This document shows positions 52,377 through 63,955 of a stretch of DNA of 64,000 nucleotides, one piece after another. The number at the start of each line of letters is the position of its first letter. Position 1 is the first letter of the stretch. The stretch covers positions 930,001 through 994,000 of the forward strand of contig JAJTTP010000006.1 in the NCBI GenBank assembly GCA_023313575.1, given 5' to 3'. The position numbers and the translations under genes are program-made. Under the pieces are notes generated by a model. It saw nothing but the letters and a program-made list of their open reading frames with translations, was not told where the DNA came from and ran no database searches. The DNA comes from Eutypella sp. D-1. Its lineage: Eukaryota; Ascomycota; Sordariomycetes; Xylariales; Diatrypaceae.

Positions 52377-55158
52377 GTAGTATACCACGGCAAGAATGAT
52401 GGACCTTGCCTCGGAGACTGCCTACATCATCCTCGTCCGTATTCGGCCTTCCGTCCCCCCTTGATGGGGGCGCACTCTAACATCAAACCTAACCCTAGCT
52501 GTAGTCGCCTGCCTACCTACCCAGCCTACTCGTAACCATGGACATCCCAGCTCGTTGATGGGCAAAAACACTACGGGCACTTACTATACAGAGTGCTCAA
52601 ACCTACCTTATCCCCACCGTATTCATATAGTATTGGGGTATAATTATGCTCTCTGCTGCTACATGTAACTATGGATAAGTGGTAATCTTGCCGGTCATGT
52701 AGTCATCTATGCGTGTAACATAAATTATGTATGTGGTTCGGTTGAGGATGGCAACCCTGGAATGGCAGAATGGATCATGGATCAAGGGAGGTGGGGGAGT
52801 GGGGGGTAAGGGGGACAGGGGAGGACCCTGACTTTCGAAAAGGCCGAATTGGAACTTTTCTACGGGAAATACCACCAGCGTTGAACAGTTCATCAACCCG
52901 AAGAAAGTTATAAACTACATAGAGCTAACTACGTAGCCGAGGAGTATAGTCTGCACCTACATAGGTAAATTTGCCAGACCTCCCGCGTTCGGTGCATGGC
53001 CGGAGATTGCTTGATTGCTTGCTTGGTCTTTTAGACTACCACTCGTATGGTTCTCATCTTTAAGCCACCCCCCCTTCCCCCTCCCCGTTAACCCCCGATG
53101 ACGGTGATCGGGGTAAGCGGCCAACGCGCGACACCAAATTCCCTATTTCATATATATTCTGCGGTATTTCTCATCACATATATGTACCACCTTATGAACC
53201 CAAACTAGTTCACATGTGCCCACGTATGAAGTCATAGACTTAAAGGCGAGGATGAGGGCGCGGCGGTGCGCGGAGTGGGAGGAGGCGAAATGAGATGGAG
53301 ATCTTGAAAGAAAAGAGACTGGATTATCTTGCTATCCACTTTATGTCTCGATCTTTCCCTTGGAAACCTTCCATCCCGTACACAATTTACAAATTATGGT
53401 CCTCCCTTCTCTCTCTTCATGGAGGTGGTGGGATCGATGGATCGATGATGATGTTGCATACGGAATACCATCGACCACCAACTCCGTATATGCCCACGAA
53501 TACTTATTCCTATACTTTCTATCCTTCCCAATGAGAGTTTAGCTATTAAAGTGTTTAGGATGGATGCTACGTAGGCTAAGCGTATCCTAGAAAGTGCCAA
53601 GGCATGTACGGACGATATACGGACTATGTAGCGCCGACGATCTCGCATTAGGGGACATTAGGGTCAGCTTGGGCAGCGACTTATACCTCTAAATTATGTA
53701 ATGACATCTGGGAAGTTCGTTCTATTTCACCGACTACGCGGTGCTATACTGACTGGGACCCGCAAGAAAGCCGCGAGAAGGCCACCTATGTATATCCTCT
53801 TTATAGTGTTTCATGGATTCATCAGGCCATGCTGTCTGGGGAGGAACTAGGCTGTAAATAGACGACCCGGACGATCTTCGCGCAGGTTTCAGCATACCGC
53901 AACCGCAATCGCAAGGCGCGGTAGGATGGCTAAAAAAGGAAAAAAAGATAAGACAGCACAATTCTCATTCCCATATGTAATAAGAACAGTGAAGACTTGT
54001 AAAAAGCTTCTTTGGACCTTTGGTTATGCCAATGCCAGCCAATGCCTACCAATGCCTACCAACACCCTGGCCATGCCTCCTGCCCAGACGGGCTTAATTA
54101 GAGATGGCCTTGGGGCCAAGGCCGGCAGCGAAGACGGAGGCGGCCTTGTTTGCTTGCCTCTGTCGAGATTCCCACATCTAATCTACCACCGAGGCCAATC
54201 ACTCCCCACGCATTTGGGATGCTCGATCCCAAAGGGGACAACGGGTGCGAAAGAAGAAGCGCGAGCTCCGATTGACAAATCTTGAAGCCAAGAAACGGCA
54301 CTGCCTTGCTTTCCGGGAAAAATAGGAATGTTACGATATCTAGACCAAGAAAGCGAGGAGGTCCAGGACGAAATCGGCCGGCACCTCGTCGGGACTTCCT
54401 CCTCCCAGCCCAGGGTCTACTCTATACCGCCGAAGTCGAAAGCCAGCAGGAGAAAAGTGAAACCAGATATCTGCCCATTCGTATAGTGGCTAGCAGAATA
54501 ATGTTGGTAATAGTTAGTAGGTAATAACATACCACGTATCAGGCTCGCGTGAGCGGATTACCGCGGATTACCCACGCCCGGACTTTGACCGTCAATTTCG
54601 CGTCACAAATCTGCACAACTACCTGGTAAAACTATACGGCACGCATACATAATGTAGATGGAAACACAACATCAACGTCACATGTATAATACGCAAACTA
54701 CTTCACCGGTGACAAAACGGCGACAGCACACGCTCGCCCACACCCACAGAAAGGCGTATATAAGATAACCAGGAGAATGCTACGTATATACCAAGCTTTT
54801 TATTCGACAGCAGTCTAAAAGTCCAGGGGGCCCAGGGACCCCCCCTCCCCCCAGCGCAAGTTGACCCTACCCACGGGAAGCCCACGATGCACCCCTCCAC
54901 ACAGCCGTCCTGTAGTAGTTAGGTAGATGCGACCCTACTTCACAAGGAAGGGTGCCCTGCATACATACACACTCACGACAGCATGCAGCCCTCTGCGACA
55001 GGTAAGTACGTACTATGCAAATAGGATGGGATTCCCGGTGTCCCTGCCGTTAGGCCGGCCCTTTATGTACAGTTCTATACCCAAGCCCAGCCCGCCCCAG
55101 AGCCAAGGAAAACACCTACATTAGTCCCGTACAGGCATCGTCTCCCACCCCCTTGAGC
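52377..55158. other. Intergenic DNA upstream of glutamate dehydrogenase
   Basis: No coding signal. A small tandem repeat of AATGCCTACC lies at about 54031-54063; other content is microsatellites and poly-purine/pyrimidine stretches. Confidence 0.5.
54031..54063 (+). repeat. Short tandem repeat AATGCC(T/A)(A/G)CC x 3
   Basis: Three imperfect ten-base units in intergenic DNA. Confidence 0.7.
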
Positions 55159-55169
55159 CCTTGTTTGTC

Positions 55170-55256
55170 AGTATTCATAACTGCGCAGGGTCGATATTTT
55201 ATCTGCGCAGGGCATTAACCGCATTTGGATGGATGCCCCACCCACCCATTTTGTAT
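55170..55256 (+). repeat. Left terminal inverted repeat of element 1
   Basis: 87 bases identical to the reverse complement of 55665-55751. It contains two copies of CTGCGCAGGG about 20 bases apart. Confidence 0.9.
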
Positions 55257-55413
55257 GGCCAGATTCTCCCCTTATATGCAAGATTACCAGATAGAATTTA
55301 CGTTAAGACTTAAATAAAGCTATTCTTAAATATAAGCTTATAGCAGTAGCGATAACTATTATAGCCTTATTTAGGCCCTGACTGCTATGGCTGTTATAGC
55401 TGTTATAGGTGCA

Positions 55414-55449
55414 GTGGCTACAGTGGCTACAGTGGCTACAGTGGCTACA
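55414..55449 (+). repeat. GTGGCTACA x 4 inside element 1
   Basis: Four perfect nine-base units. They are roughly the reverse complement of the GAGCCACT/AGCCACTA units at 55480-55523, so the two arrays could pair. Confidence 0.9.
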
Positions 55450-55479
55450 GCGGGGTGGGTGGGTAAAAAGACTTATTAA

Positions 55480-55523
55480 GCCACTAAGCCACTGAGCTAC
55501 TGAGCCACTGAGCCACTGAGCCA
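55480..55523 (+). repeat. GAGCCACT-type array inside element 1
   Basis: Five to six imperfect eight-base units (AGCCACTA, GAGCTACT, GAGCCACT), inverted relative to the GTGGCTACA array. Confidence 0.8.
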
Positions 55524-55664
55524 TTAAGTTATTGCAGCCGTTATAGCTATTATAACCACGATTGCCCGGGCGTAAACCTATTCGAATGGTAATAACCTAT
55601 ATTTTATTCGAAAAACCTAACGTAGAAAATGTGATGGGCATACATGACGTTGGAGGATCTGCCA

Positions 55665-55751
55665 ATACAAAATGGGTGGGTGGGGCATCCATCCAAATGC
55701 GGTTAATGCCCTGCGCAGATAAAATATCGACCCTGCGCAGTTATGAATACT
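55665..55751 (-). repeat. Right terminal inverted repeat of element 1
   Basis: Exact reverse complement of 55170-55256. The 11-base flanking duplicate follows directly at 55752-55762. Confidence 0.9.
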
Positions 55752-56170
55752 CCTTGTTTGTCTGGCTATCCGCCAATCTACGACTAGTTGACTAGCCTAG
55801 CCGACTGGGACTTGATGGAAGAGCTATTTTCTTAGCTGCTTAGCCCTCTTCCTTTTATCGTCGCCATCTCATTCGTCCGTTCCCAATTGCGCGGTACGTC
55901 AATCTTTCAGGTCAGCGTTAGGTAACTTAGCAATTGGGGGTCAATTACCCATCCAAACCCATCATAACCATATGGATGGAGATGACAGGGCGGAGCGGGG
56001 CGAGGGTTTGATGGACAGCGCAGCATAGCACAGCAGAGCAAGAGCACCGGCTTGCCGGCCGGCCGTCCACTCCTTCTCCCACCACGCTTTCACAAACCCC
56101 TGCCTCCCTGTGAAAGTCCCTGACGGTAGGATAGAAAACCCACCAAAACAGCGGCGCGCCCGCGACCAAT

Positions 56171-56590
56171 GAGTAACTCTAACTAAACAGTCTCCATTTG
56201 CTAACCAAACAGTCCCCTTAACCGCATTTGGATGGATATCTTACCCACCCATTTTATATGGCCAGAACCTCCTTTAATATGTAAAGCAGCGACCGTAATA
56301 CGTAAAAGGTTTTATTATTTAATTATATTTATTACTTATTATTAAATAAGTTTTTTTTCCCTTTGTATGCGTTTTGTGTTATGGATAAAGGTGGTGGTGG
56401 TTATAGTGGTGGTTATAGCGGCGGTAGTGGTAGTGGTGGTGGTGGTGGTATTTAAGTGGCTTACTTTGGCCCTGGCTATGGCGGTAGGCATTTATAAACT
56501 TAGGGTTTTGTGGCGATAGTGGTAAATAGTGGTAAATATGTGGGCTTTTTGCTAGATGCGGTTAGGGGGACTGTTTAGTTAGAGTTACTC
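56171..56590. mobile_element. Second non-autonomous inverted-repeat transposon (MITE), 420 bp
   Basis: Terminal inverted repeats of 22 perfect bases begin GAGTAACTCTAACTAAACAG (56171-56192 and 56569-56590). A nine-base direct repeat GCGACCAAT flanks the element (56162-56170 and 56591-56599). On the left the AAACAGTC block occurs twice, the inner copy leading into a stretch (56220-56266) that is 42/47 identical to part of the terminal repeat of element 1 (55217-55263). The interior is A/T-rich on the left, then has GGT/GGC-TATAGTGGTGG repeats (about 56,390-56,455). No transposase is encoded. The nine-base duplication fits Mutator-like elements. Confidence 0.85.
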
Positions 56591-56599
56591 GCGACCAAT

Positions 56600-58128
56600 T
56601 GCCCGTACCTTTTTTTTCTGCGCGCCGCTAACGGAGGTTCATTCTAGCGGTCCCTGCTGTGGTGAACTTTCAGCTTTCCCACAGAAGGCTACGTAGCCAG
56701 TAGACCGACCCGTCAGCCCGTGTATGCACTTAAAGCACGGGTAGGAAAGTTATCAAAGCATAGCATATGCGACGCGACCAAGCAACGCACCGCCTAACTA
56801 ATGCCATACATAACGTTAAAGTGGGCGGTGGGGGGTTTTTAGGCGACATGCGACAGCTCTTGGAGTTACGCGACGACAGGCACGAAACGTAATGGTAAAG
56901 TCGGTTTAGCTAAATTGTCACATGTGAAATTGCCGTTCGCGTTCGTTCTCTTTTTTGTTTCTTTTTTTTTTCTGGATCGATCTACCCAGGGGCTGTTTTC
57001 TCTAACATGGGTTAGTAATTATTTACTTGCCCTTCCCCCTTTCCCGTCCCTCCTTGTCCTCGAGTCCTCCACTGCAAACTAAACACCCCCCCCCCCCTTG
57101 TCCCGCATGCCATGCGATGACGGAGCCCGACGCAGTTCTTATTTGCATTCCGCCTACCTAATACTACCGGGAACGTAGCTATATAGATATATGAGCGTAT
57201 ATATACTATACATAGATGGGGGCGTGCCAGGGCAGGGTAGACAGACCGGCGTGCGTTGCATGCATCCATGCATAAATAAACCCAAATACCTGTTCACAGC
57301 TGAGGAACCGCACACGCGGGCCAGTCAATCCGAAGTCAATCAATACATAAAGCACCCCCCCCCCCCCCCAAGCCTCCAGCTCAGCATCGGGAGATTTCGG
57401 GATGGGTGATTTGCGATATTAAGATGTTTTCCCGGCTGGGCTTGCTTGATCTGGACCCTCCCCTCCATCGCCTCCTCTCCTCCTTTATGCCCCCCAAAAC
57501 CCTCGATTAACAGATGTTGTTTTTATGTTCTTGTTTTGCAGGTTTTGTAGTCTTTCCGTTACCGGTCCTCTCTCTTCCTCCCCCTCCCCCTCCCCCCTTC
57601 TCTCCTTTGGAGACCCCCATCCCGTGGAGGAAGTCGGGAGGGTCCGGCGGGTGGGCTCCCGAAAGAGACAGGGAGGGTTTGGTTTTCTTACCATATTCTT
57701 ATTAGAAATCACTTACCCCGATATTAAACATTCGTTATCTATCTCCCTCTCCAAATGGGAGTATGTAGGTAGGGGAGAAGTAGGAGTTAACTTAGTCAAT
57801 AACATTACTTGACCACACATTTTTGTGTCTTGAAAACTGACCGCCATGTAGACGGGCCCCCCTTGCTTTTATCAAATATGGTGATTCTGCTTGATGCGGC
57901 GGAGAAGCTACGTTGCGGATGTGTACGCGTATGCGCGCGTGCCTATGTATATGCTATGTCTGCCCTCGCTTCACGTCGAATTCATGAATAAGGGGGGAAA
58001 TATACTGTGATCATGATGTCGCGACGACTCCAAAGCAAAAACCCCAAAAGAGACCCAATACTCCGCCCGTGCTCCATGCAGCAAACCTTCGTTGGCATAA
58101 ACGAGAAATCAGTGCCTGGAGGAGAAAA
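56600..58128. other. Intergenic DNA after the two elements
   Basis: No gene supported. Contains C runs at 57086-57097 and 57355-57369 and a pyrimidine-rich tract near 57,570-57,605. It forms the 3' flank of DNA polymerase delta. Confidence 0.5.
57355..57369 (+). repeat. Homopolymeric C run (15)
   Basis: Fifteen consecutive C residues in intergenic DNA; a C12 run lies 258 bases to the left at 57086-57097. Confidence 0.85.
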
Positions 58129-61100
58129 TCACCAGATGGCCGCCTGGTCCAGGTCGAACCGACTGAGCTCCTTGCCGGCGTCTTCGACATCCTTTTTGGC
58201 CTTCATGCGCATGTAGAAGATGGGGCAGTCCTTGGAGGAGCAGATGACCTCGTTGTGCATGCTGCCCTGGCAGCGCTGGCACTGCGTCCAGAGCCGGCCG
58301 AAGCGCACCTCCAGGTCCGACACCTTGTCCAGCGTCTTCTTGTAGAGCTCGCCCACCCGCGGCGCGCAGTTCTCGCACACCGCCCCGCCCGACTCCCCCT
58401 TGCCCGTCAGCGGCTTCTTGCACCCCATGCACGTCACCGTCTTCTTTGCGAACTTCATCAGTCCCCCCACTGTCGGCGCCGCCACCGAAATCGCCCGCGT
58501 GTGGTCCCCTGTGAGCAGAGACTTCGCCTTGGTCTCTCCCAGTATCGGCTCGAAGATGCGTCCGAGCGGCTTTGCCAATTGGTTGTCCAAATAGTACCTA
58601 GTGTCAATCGGCACGTTGTTTTCGAGGACGTAGATCGGGTCCTCCGACCGCTCGAAATTCTTCGAGCCGCTGGCACCTTTAACCATGACGTAGGCAACTC
58701 GGTCGCCCAGTGCGGGTGCTGAACCCGCGTCGCGCTTCTTCATACGGTTAGCGAGCTCCACGTGCGCTTGTTTGGCGTCATATGTCTCCTTGGTCAGAGC
58801 CTTCGTGATGACGAGCTTCGACATGTCGACCTTGTTCTGTAGCAGATCCGCAATTGTGTCCTTGACGTAACTATAAATACTGTTAGTAACTAGAGCTGGT
58901 GCCGGTAAAGCAGTAGACTTACTCCTGGGCTCCTTGTACGTCTCGTTCGATCAAGATCATCCTCAAGACTTTCTCGATCACCGTTTGTACAAGTAGACAA
59001 TTGTCTCGTCTGACCGTCTCAATACCCTTGGTGTCCATCTTGTCGTACTTTTCCGGTTTCGTCCAGAAGAGACCGGCGTAACGCTTCTTGTTGATCAACA
59101 AGTACGGGAAGTAGACCTTCTCGAACTCGAGCTTGATCGGTTTGATGAACTTCGAGGACACGTAGCCGGCAGCCTCCTCGCCGAGCTTCATGGCCTCTGC
59201 CAGATCTTTCGTACCAAACTTAACCATGACTGAATCGGTGTCACCATAGACGACTTGAGCGTCATGGGAATAACCATTGGCGACAGTATACTTCTTTTCG
59301 ACCTCCTCCTTCGTCTTCTCGATCATTTGACGGCCATAACTTGTGGTACTACTGGCAATCTCCAGGCAAGGAAGCTTACCCGTCGTAGCTCCGGTAAGAC
59401 CGTAAACACTGTTCGCGCTGACTTTCAAAGCCAACTGTCGACCGTTCAAGACAGCTTTCTTGAAGGGATCTGTCTCGACCGCCAGTTCTCTCTTCGCTTG
59501 CTTTCGTGCTGTTAGTAGTTCCTCAAGAATTTGCGCAAGAAGACCCTTCCGCTGTTTGACAGTGACGAACATGTCCCCATGCGGTGTGACGATGTAATCT
59601 TCATCCTTTTTCAGGTTGAACCTCTCGACGTCCCTTTTGTTAACAAGTGTCGTGTAGCACAAATTGTGCGCTTGCATAATACTGGGGTATAGAGAGGCGA
59701 AATCGAGGGTTGCGATCGGCACATCGTAGTAGGCACGCTTAGGCTCAATGACTGTTGCGCCCTCATACTGTTCGTCCGAACCTTCTCCTCGCATATTCGG
59801 AATAACGAGCTTTTGCTCTAAAGCTTTTCTGAAAAGCTGGCTCATGAACTTCACTTGCTGCCCACGCGAGAGCAGAAAGTTGAATGGGACACCTGTGACT
59901 CTGGCCATTTCCGTGTAGTTTGCCAGGCAAGACAACTTATCCATGAGTCTCTGCGGCAAGTACGCATCCTTTAGACAGTATAGCGCTAGACGCCGTCTTG
60001 ACTCTGGCGTTCCATTGAATAGCTCCGTGATCATAGTATGGTGTACGTCTTCCTTCTGCTCTCCAAGGAAGTGTGAGCACACCGAGTTCAATGTGTAGCT
60101 TCGAAGATGATGGTCGCGTTGGATGAGCTGCAGAAGATCCAATTGAAGACGCCCATTCGTGTTTGTTGCCTTGGTGTCTCGATTGCCCATCTGCTTACTG
60201 GAGAAGTTCGTCTCTTTGGCAGCCGACTTCACGCTTGGTAATCTCGTCCAGTACTCGAACCCGCGGACTTTGAGATGCTTTGCGCGATCTAGAAGGTAGG
60301 GGAAGTCGAAATTGGAAATGTTGTAGCCGGTGATGAGATCGGGATCAACTTCGTCGAGGAACTTCTTCCATGCCATGAGCATGTCGTGTTCCTGATCGAA
60401 AGAGAGAATCTGAGTGGCGACGATGGGACTTGTGTTGTCCAAGCAGAAGACATTCCGGATGAAAGGTTTATTCTCTCCATATCGCGTCACGACATTGGCG
60501 ATTTGGATCACTGGGTCCTGTTCGGCCTCGGGGAATATGCCTTTCCGCCCAGCACATTCGATATCGAAAGATAAGATTCGCAAAGGTGCCATCTTCGACC
60601 ATTCTCCCTTTGGCTCATGCGAAATGAGCTCACGATATGTTACCTCGGCCTCAATCTGACAGCTTGACTGCTTCTGATCGTCGGAGAGCAGCTTGTACGT
60701 TTTGGCCGGCGCCTCAACCCAAGACATACCAGGTATCTTGCAGTCCACCATGAACCGCAAGACATATTGCAGATTATCGAAAGTCAGCATGTCGCCCTGC
60801 TCGGGCACTTTCCACATTCCCTTCCAATTCGCGTTCTTCTTCTCGATCAGTCTGCGCACGCTGGGGATGAACTTGGGGTCCGTGACTGTGATCTTGATAA
60901 AAGGGCTCTGGGTGTTTCCCTGGAATCGGTACATGTTTTCTCTCAGGACGACCTGGCATGAGTATATGGCTGGCTGAGATAGGGCAAGTTGTGTCTCGAG
61001 GTAGACCTTGAAGGCCTCGCAATCTTTCGGGTGGAAGGACACCGGAGCGGCCACATAGAGGTAGTGCTTGAAATCGGTGACGTGTAGCATGACCGAGTGG

Positions 61101-61495
61101 CCGTCTTCAGTGACACCGAACAGCTTCACTGTGGCCCGTCCACCGTGGAGAGTACCTTCCTCAGCTTCGATTTGTTGGAAGGTCAATGAATCCCGTTGGG
61201 GATCAAAGTCGACAACAGGGGGCCGCTTCCATACTTGATCTTTCTCCGAATTGGTTTGCTTGAGGTCTGATATATCTTGGCTCAACTTCTCGAGGACCTC
61301 GGATTCGAATGTGCTCTTCGTTTGCGTCGAGGACAGCCGAGGGCCTGGCCCTTGCTGAGAACTGTTGAGACGAGAGGCCGGCGACGAAGCTAGTGGTTCT
61401 AATCGCCGCCTTTTTGATGTGGAGGGAGTAGAAGGGGCATTGCGACGGTTAGTTGCATCGCCCAGTATGCGTTTTTGAGGGACTGCTGAAGCCAT
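58129..61495 (-). CDS. POL3: DNA polymerase delta catalytic subunit
   Basis: Two exons, 61495-58923 and 58870-58129, joined across a 52-base intron, encode 1104 residues, the usual length. This B-family polymerase makes most of the lagging strand and proofreads. Exonuclease motifs are present: FDIE (D311, E313), NISNFD (D397) and YCLKD (D510). Polymerase motifs are LDFASLYPSI with D598, the KVSANSVYG helix (691-699), YGDTDS with D752 and D754, and KKRYAG near 803. The C-terminal exon carries the zinc-binding CysA cluster (CMGC..CENC) and the CysB cluster (CQRC..C..C) that holds an iron-sulfur centre and binds the accessory subunit. The N-terminus has a basic KRRR nuclear signal at 28-31. All catalytic residues are intact. 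The ATG at 61495 gives the expected fungal N-terminus. The Ste24 gene lies upstream on the same strand. Confidence 0.97.
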
Positions 61496-62419
61496 GGCTC
61501 AATAATCGGAGCAAGAAAAGGGTGTCTGTCGAGGGAGACGACGATGGTGATGGTGGTAGGAGTGACAATGTGCTCTTTGAAGAGTTCACCGTGACTATGT
61601 CCTCCTTGGTCGGGACAGGAACGTGGCAAAGGACAATTCACAAGCTATTGATCGTATGGATTGATTGAGCATAAGCAGAATTAGAACATCTGATTTGACG
61701 CTGTCGGTTGTCAAGGAAATGAGTCGTCTACCTTGTGTTGTTAACGCAAGTACAAGCATGAACCAAACAAAGTATTGTTGATGAGGGACTGAGGATTGGG
61801 GCCTGCGGAGTAGGTATCAAGCAAAGTTGTGCTTGAAAGCGATTAAAGCAATGCAATTACTGATTAAAGAGAAGTCGCGTTATTGCTAGGGCGCGTAAAG
61901 AGGTTTTGATGTGGGGCAACGCGTCCTGCCGAACGTCATTCACTATCTACATACATATATGTAGGTACCTACTTAGTAGGTAGGTATACATCACTAGTTG
62001 CATATTTAGCTCATTCACTACGGTGAGTACTTCCAACGTACTTGCTTAAGTGCATATCGGAAATGGTTAGTTGGTTTATTCAGTTGGTCTTAATACTATT
62101 CAGGAGCCTACCGAATTGAGACTGGACACAGGGTAAAAACATTAACGAGGCCAGTGGCAGAGTGGGTCATATTTCTAGGAGTATAGACAGATATACGCCT
62201 GGTTCGTCGAAAGTGTAGAGGAATGAAATTGTATCATTTCTGTTATTTCTAAGGAGAAAGTTGTCTCTCTACCACCTCTACCAGGAAGCCGAACATTGGC
62301 CAGTAAGTGCTGGCGGCCCGTTCACCTCCTTATAGTATCTCCTATATAAAGTGTTACAAGATATAAGGGCTCATATACCCTAAACATCATACCAGCTCGC
62401 TTGATAAATCATTCGAGAT
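61496..62419. other. Intergenic between POL3 and STE24
   Basis: 0.9 kb containing the POL3 promoter and the STE24 3' flank. A cluster of TACCTA/GTAGGTA motifs (about 61,950-62,000) forms a near-palindrome. No gene seen. Confidence 0.5.
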
Positions 62420-63955
62420 TTAAAGCTCTCGGCCAGTTGCCTTCTCAGCCGCACCGTCATTCTCCTCCTTCACCACCTTCCCGCTCGGGGTCCAGTCGAG
62501 GGCCTTGAGCCGCTCCGACAGGATGGGGTGAGAGAAGTGGTAGCTCGCATACATCCAGTCAGCATCCATGGTACTAAGGTTCTGAATCTGGAGCTTGATG
62601 AGCGAAGACGCGAGCTCAGCCTTGTACCCCTGCTCCTGCGCGAACCCGTCGGCCTGGAACTCGAAGCGGCGGCTCATAATATTCATCAGGAGCTTAATCA
62701 CGGAATCCATGGGCGCGAGGATATCGGAGAAGAGGATGAAGCCGATAATAATAGGGTGCTCCTTCACGAAGCCGAAATCAGCATACAGCGAGGAGTTGTT
62801 GATGAAAACCGAGAAGAGGGTGAAGATGTAGAGAACGTGAACCTATTGTGTGACTGTTAGCTTGAGTTCGAGATAGTATTCGGTAGTTTTCGGAGCCATA
62901 CCTGTGAGATGCCGAACAGACTGGTAGTGTGACCCAGCTTCCAGTGGCCGAGCTCGTGCGCCAGAACAGCAACAACCTCTTCCGGTTCGCTCTTCTCAAT
63001 CAAGGTGTCGTAGATAACAATATGCTTCTTCCAGGGCAGACCAAAAAAGTAGGCATTGCTGTGAGCGCTGCGCTTGCTTCCATCAATGACAAACAGCTCG
63101 TGAAGGGGGAAGTTGAGCTTCTTAGCCAGGGCCTCGGTCTCAGTCTTAAGCTTGCCTTCCTGCAACGGAGATAGCTTGTTGAACAGCGGCAGGATGAAGA
63201 TAGGGTAGATAGTGATGGTGGAGACCTGGAGACCAGCGGCAAACAACCAGAGATAGTAAAAGAACTGGGTACCGGTCTTCTGAATGATGGCAAGGAAACC
63301 GGCGAGAATGGGCGGGACGAAGACACAGGCGAGCAGGTTAGACTTGATCATGTCCATGACGAATAGTTTGGGCGTCTGCTTGTTGAAACCGAACTTCTCT
63401 TCCAGAACAAATGTGTGGTACACGTTCATAGGCAACGAGAGGACCTGCTGGATGACGATGAAACCGAGGACGAATGCGATAGAGTGTGAGATCTCGCCGG
63501 TGAAGCGGGCGGGGGCAAAGCGGAGCAGCAGATCACCGGACCAGGACCAGAGCTTGGGGAGAATGTCGAAGTGGATGAAGGCGATATTCTGGATTTGACC
63601 CCAGAGACCTCTGACGAAACCGAATTTTGCCTTTGCGCGACCATATTCCTGACTCTTGTCGTAGACATCTTGGGAAACCTCTTGTTCAAGGACCTTAGGC
63701 GGTTTTGTTTTCTTCAGGACCTGGTACTGGCGAAAAGATAGGATTTCCTCGAAAGCATATTGGGCGACGGAGAAGCCGATAACAAGTTTCTTCCATGGGA
63801 AGAGTGGGCGGTCCAGCGACCGGGCCAAACGCTGTTCGCATCATTCGTGTCAGTGCTGGCGCATAGAATACACTTCTCTTTTTCTTTTCCCAGGCCCGAA
63901 CCTCTGTCGCAGCAAGGAATGGCACACGGATTGATCATACCTGTAAGAGATCCAT
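62420..63955 (-). CDS. STE24: CaaX prenyl protease Ste24 (M48 zinc metalloprotease)
   Basis: Three exons, 63955-63941, 63831-62902 and 62842-62420, encode 455 residues, as in yeast Ste24 (453). The first exon is just 15 bases and encodes MDLLQ; it was found because the next exon opens in frame only with non-ATG codons and because the join restores the conserved N-terminus. Introns are 109 and 59 bases. Multiple membrane helices surround the zinc site HELGH at 297-301, with the third ligand Glu376 in FEFQAD. Ste24 sits in the ER and inner nuclear membrane, removes the last three residues of farnesylated CaaX proteins and makes a second cut in a-factor-type pheromone precursors; it also clears clogged translocons. 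The gene is intact; its 5' end is about 45 bases from the window edge, so promoter sequence is mostly outside. Confidence 0.96.

Larger units (their letters stand above)
55170..55751. mobile_element. Non-autonomous inverted-repeat transposon (MITE), 582 bp
   Basis: The element begins AGTATTCATAACTGCGCAGG and ends with its exact reverse complement. The terminal inverted repeats are identical over 87 bases (55170-55256 and 55665-55751) and weakly similar for about 15 more. An 11-base direct repeat CCTTGTTTGTC flanks it exactly (55159-55169 and 55752-55762), which reads as a target-site duplication. The centre has no gene but holds four copies of GTGGCTACA and a GAGCCACT array in opposite orientation, which together could extend the foldback. 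Long inverted repeats with a 9-11-base duplication fit Mutator-like (MULE) elements; that class assignment is an inference. The perfect repeats suggest recent movement. Confidence 0.88.
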
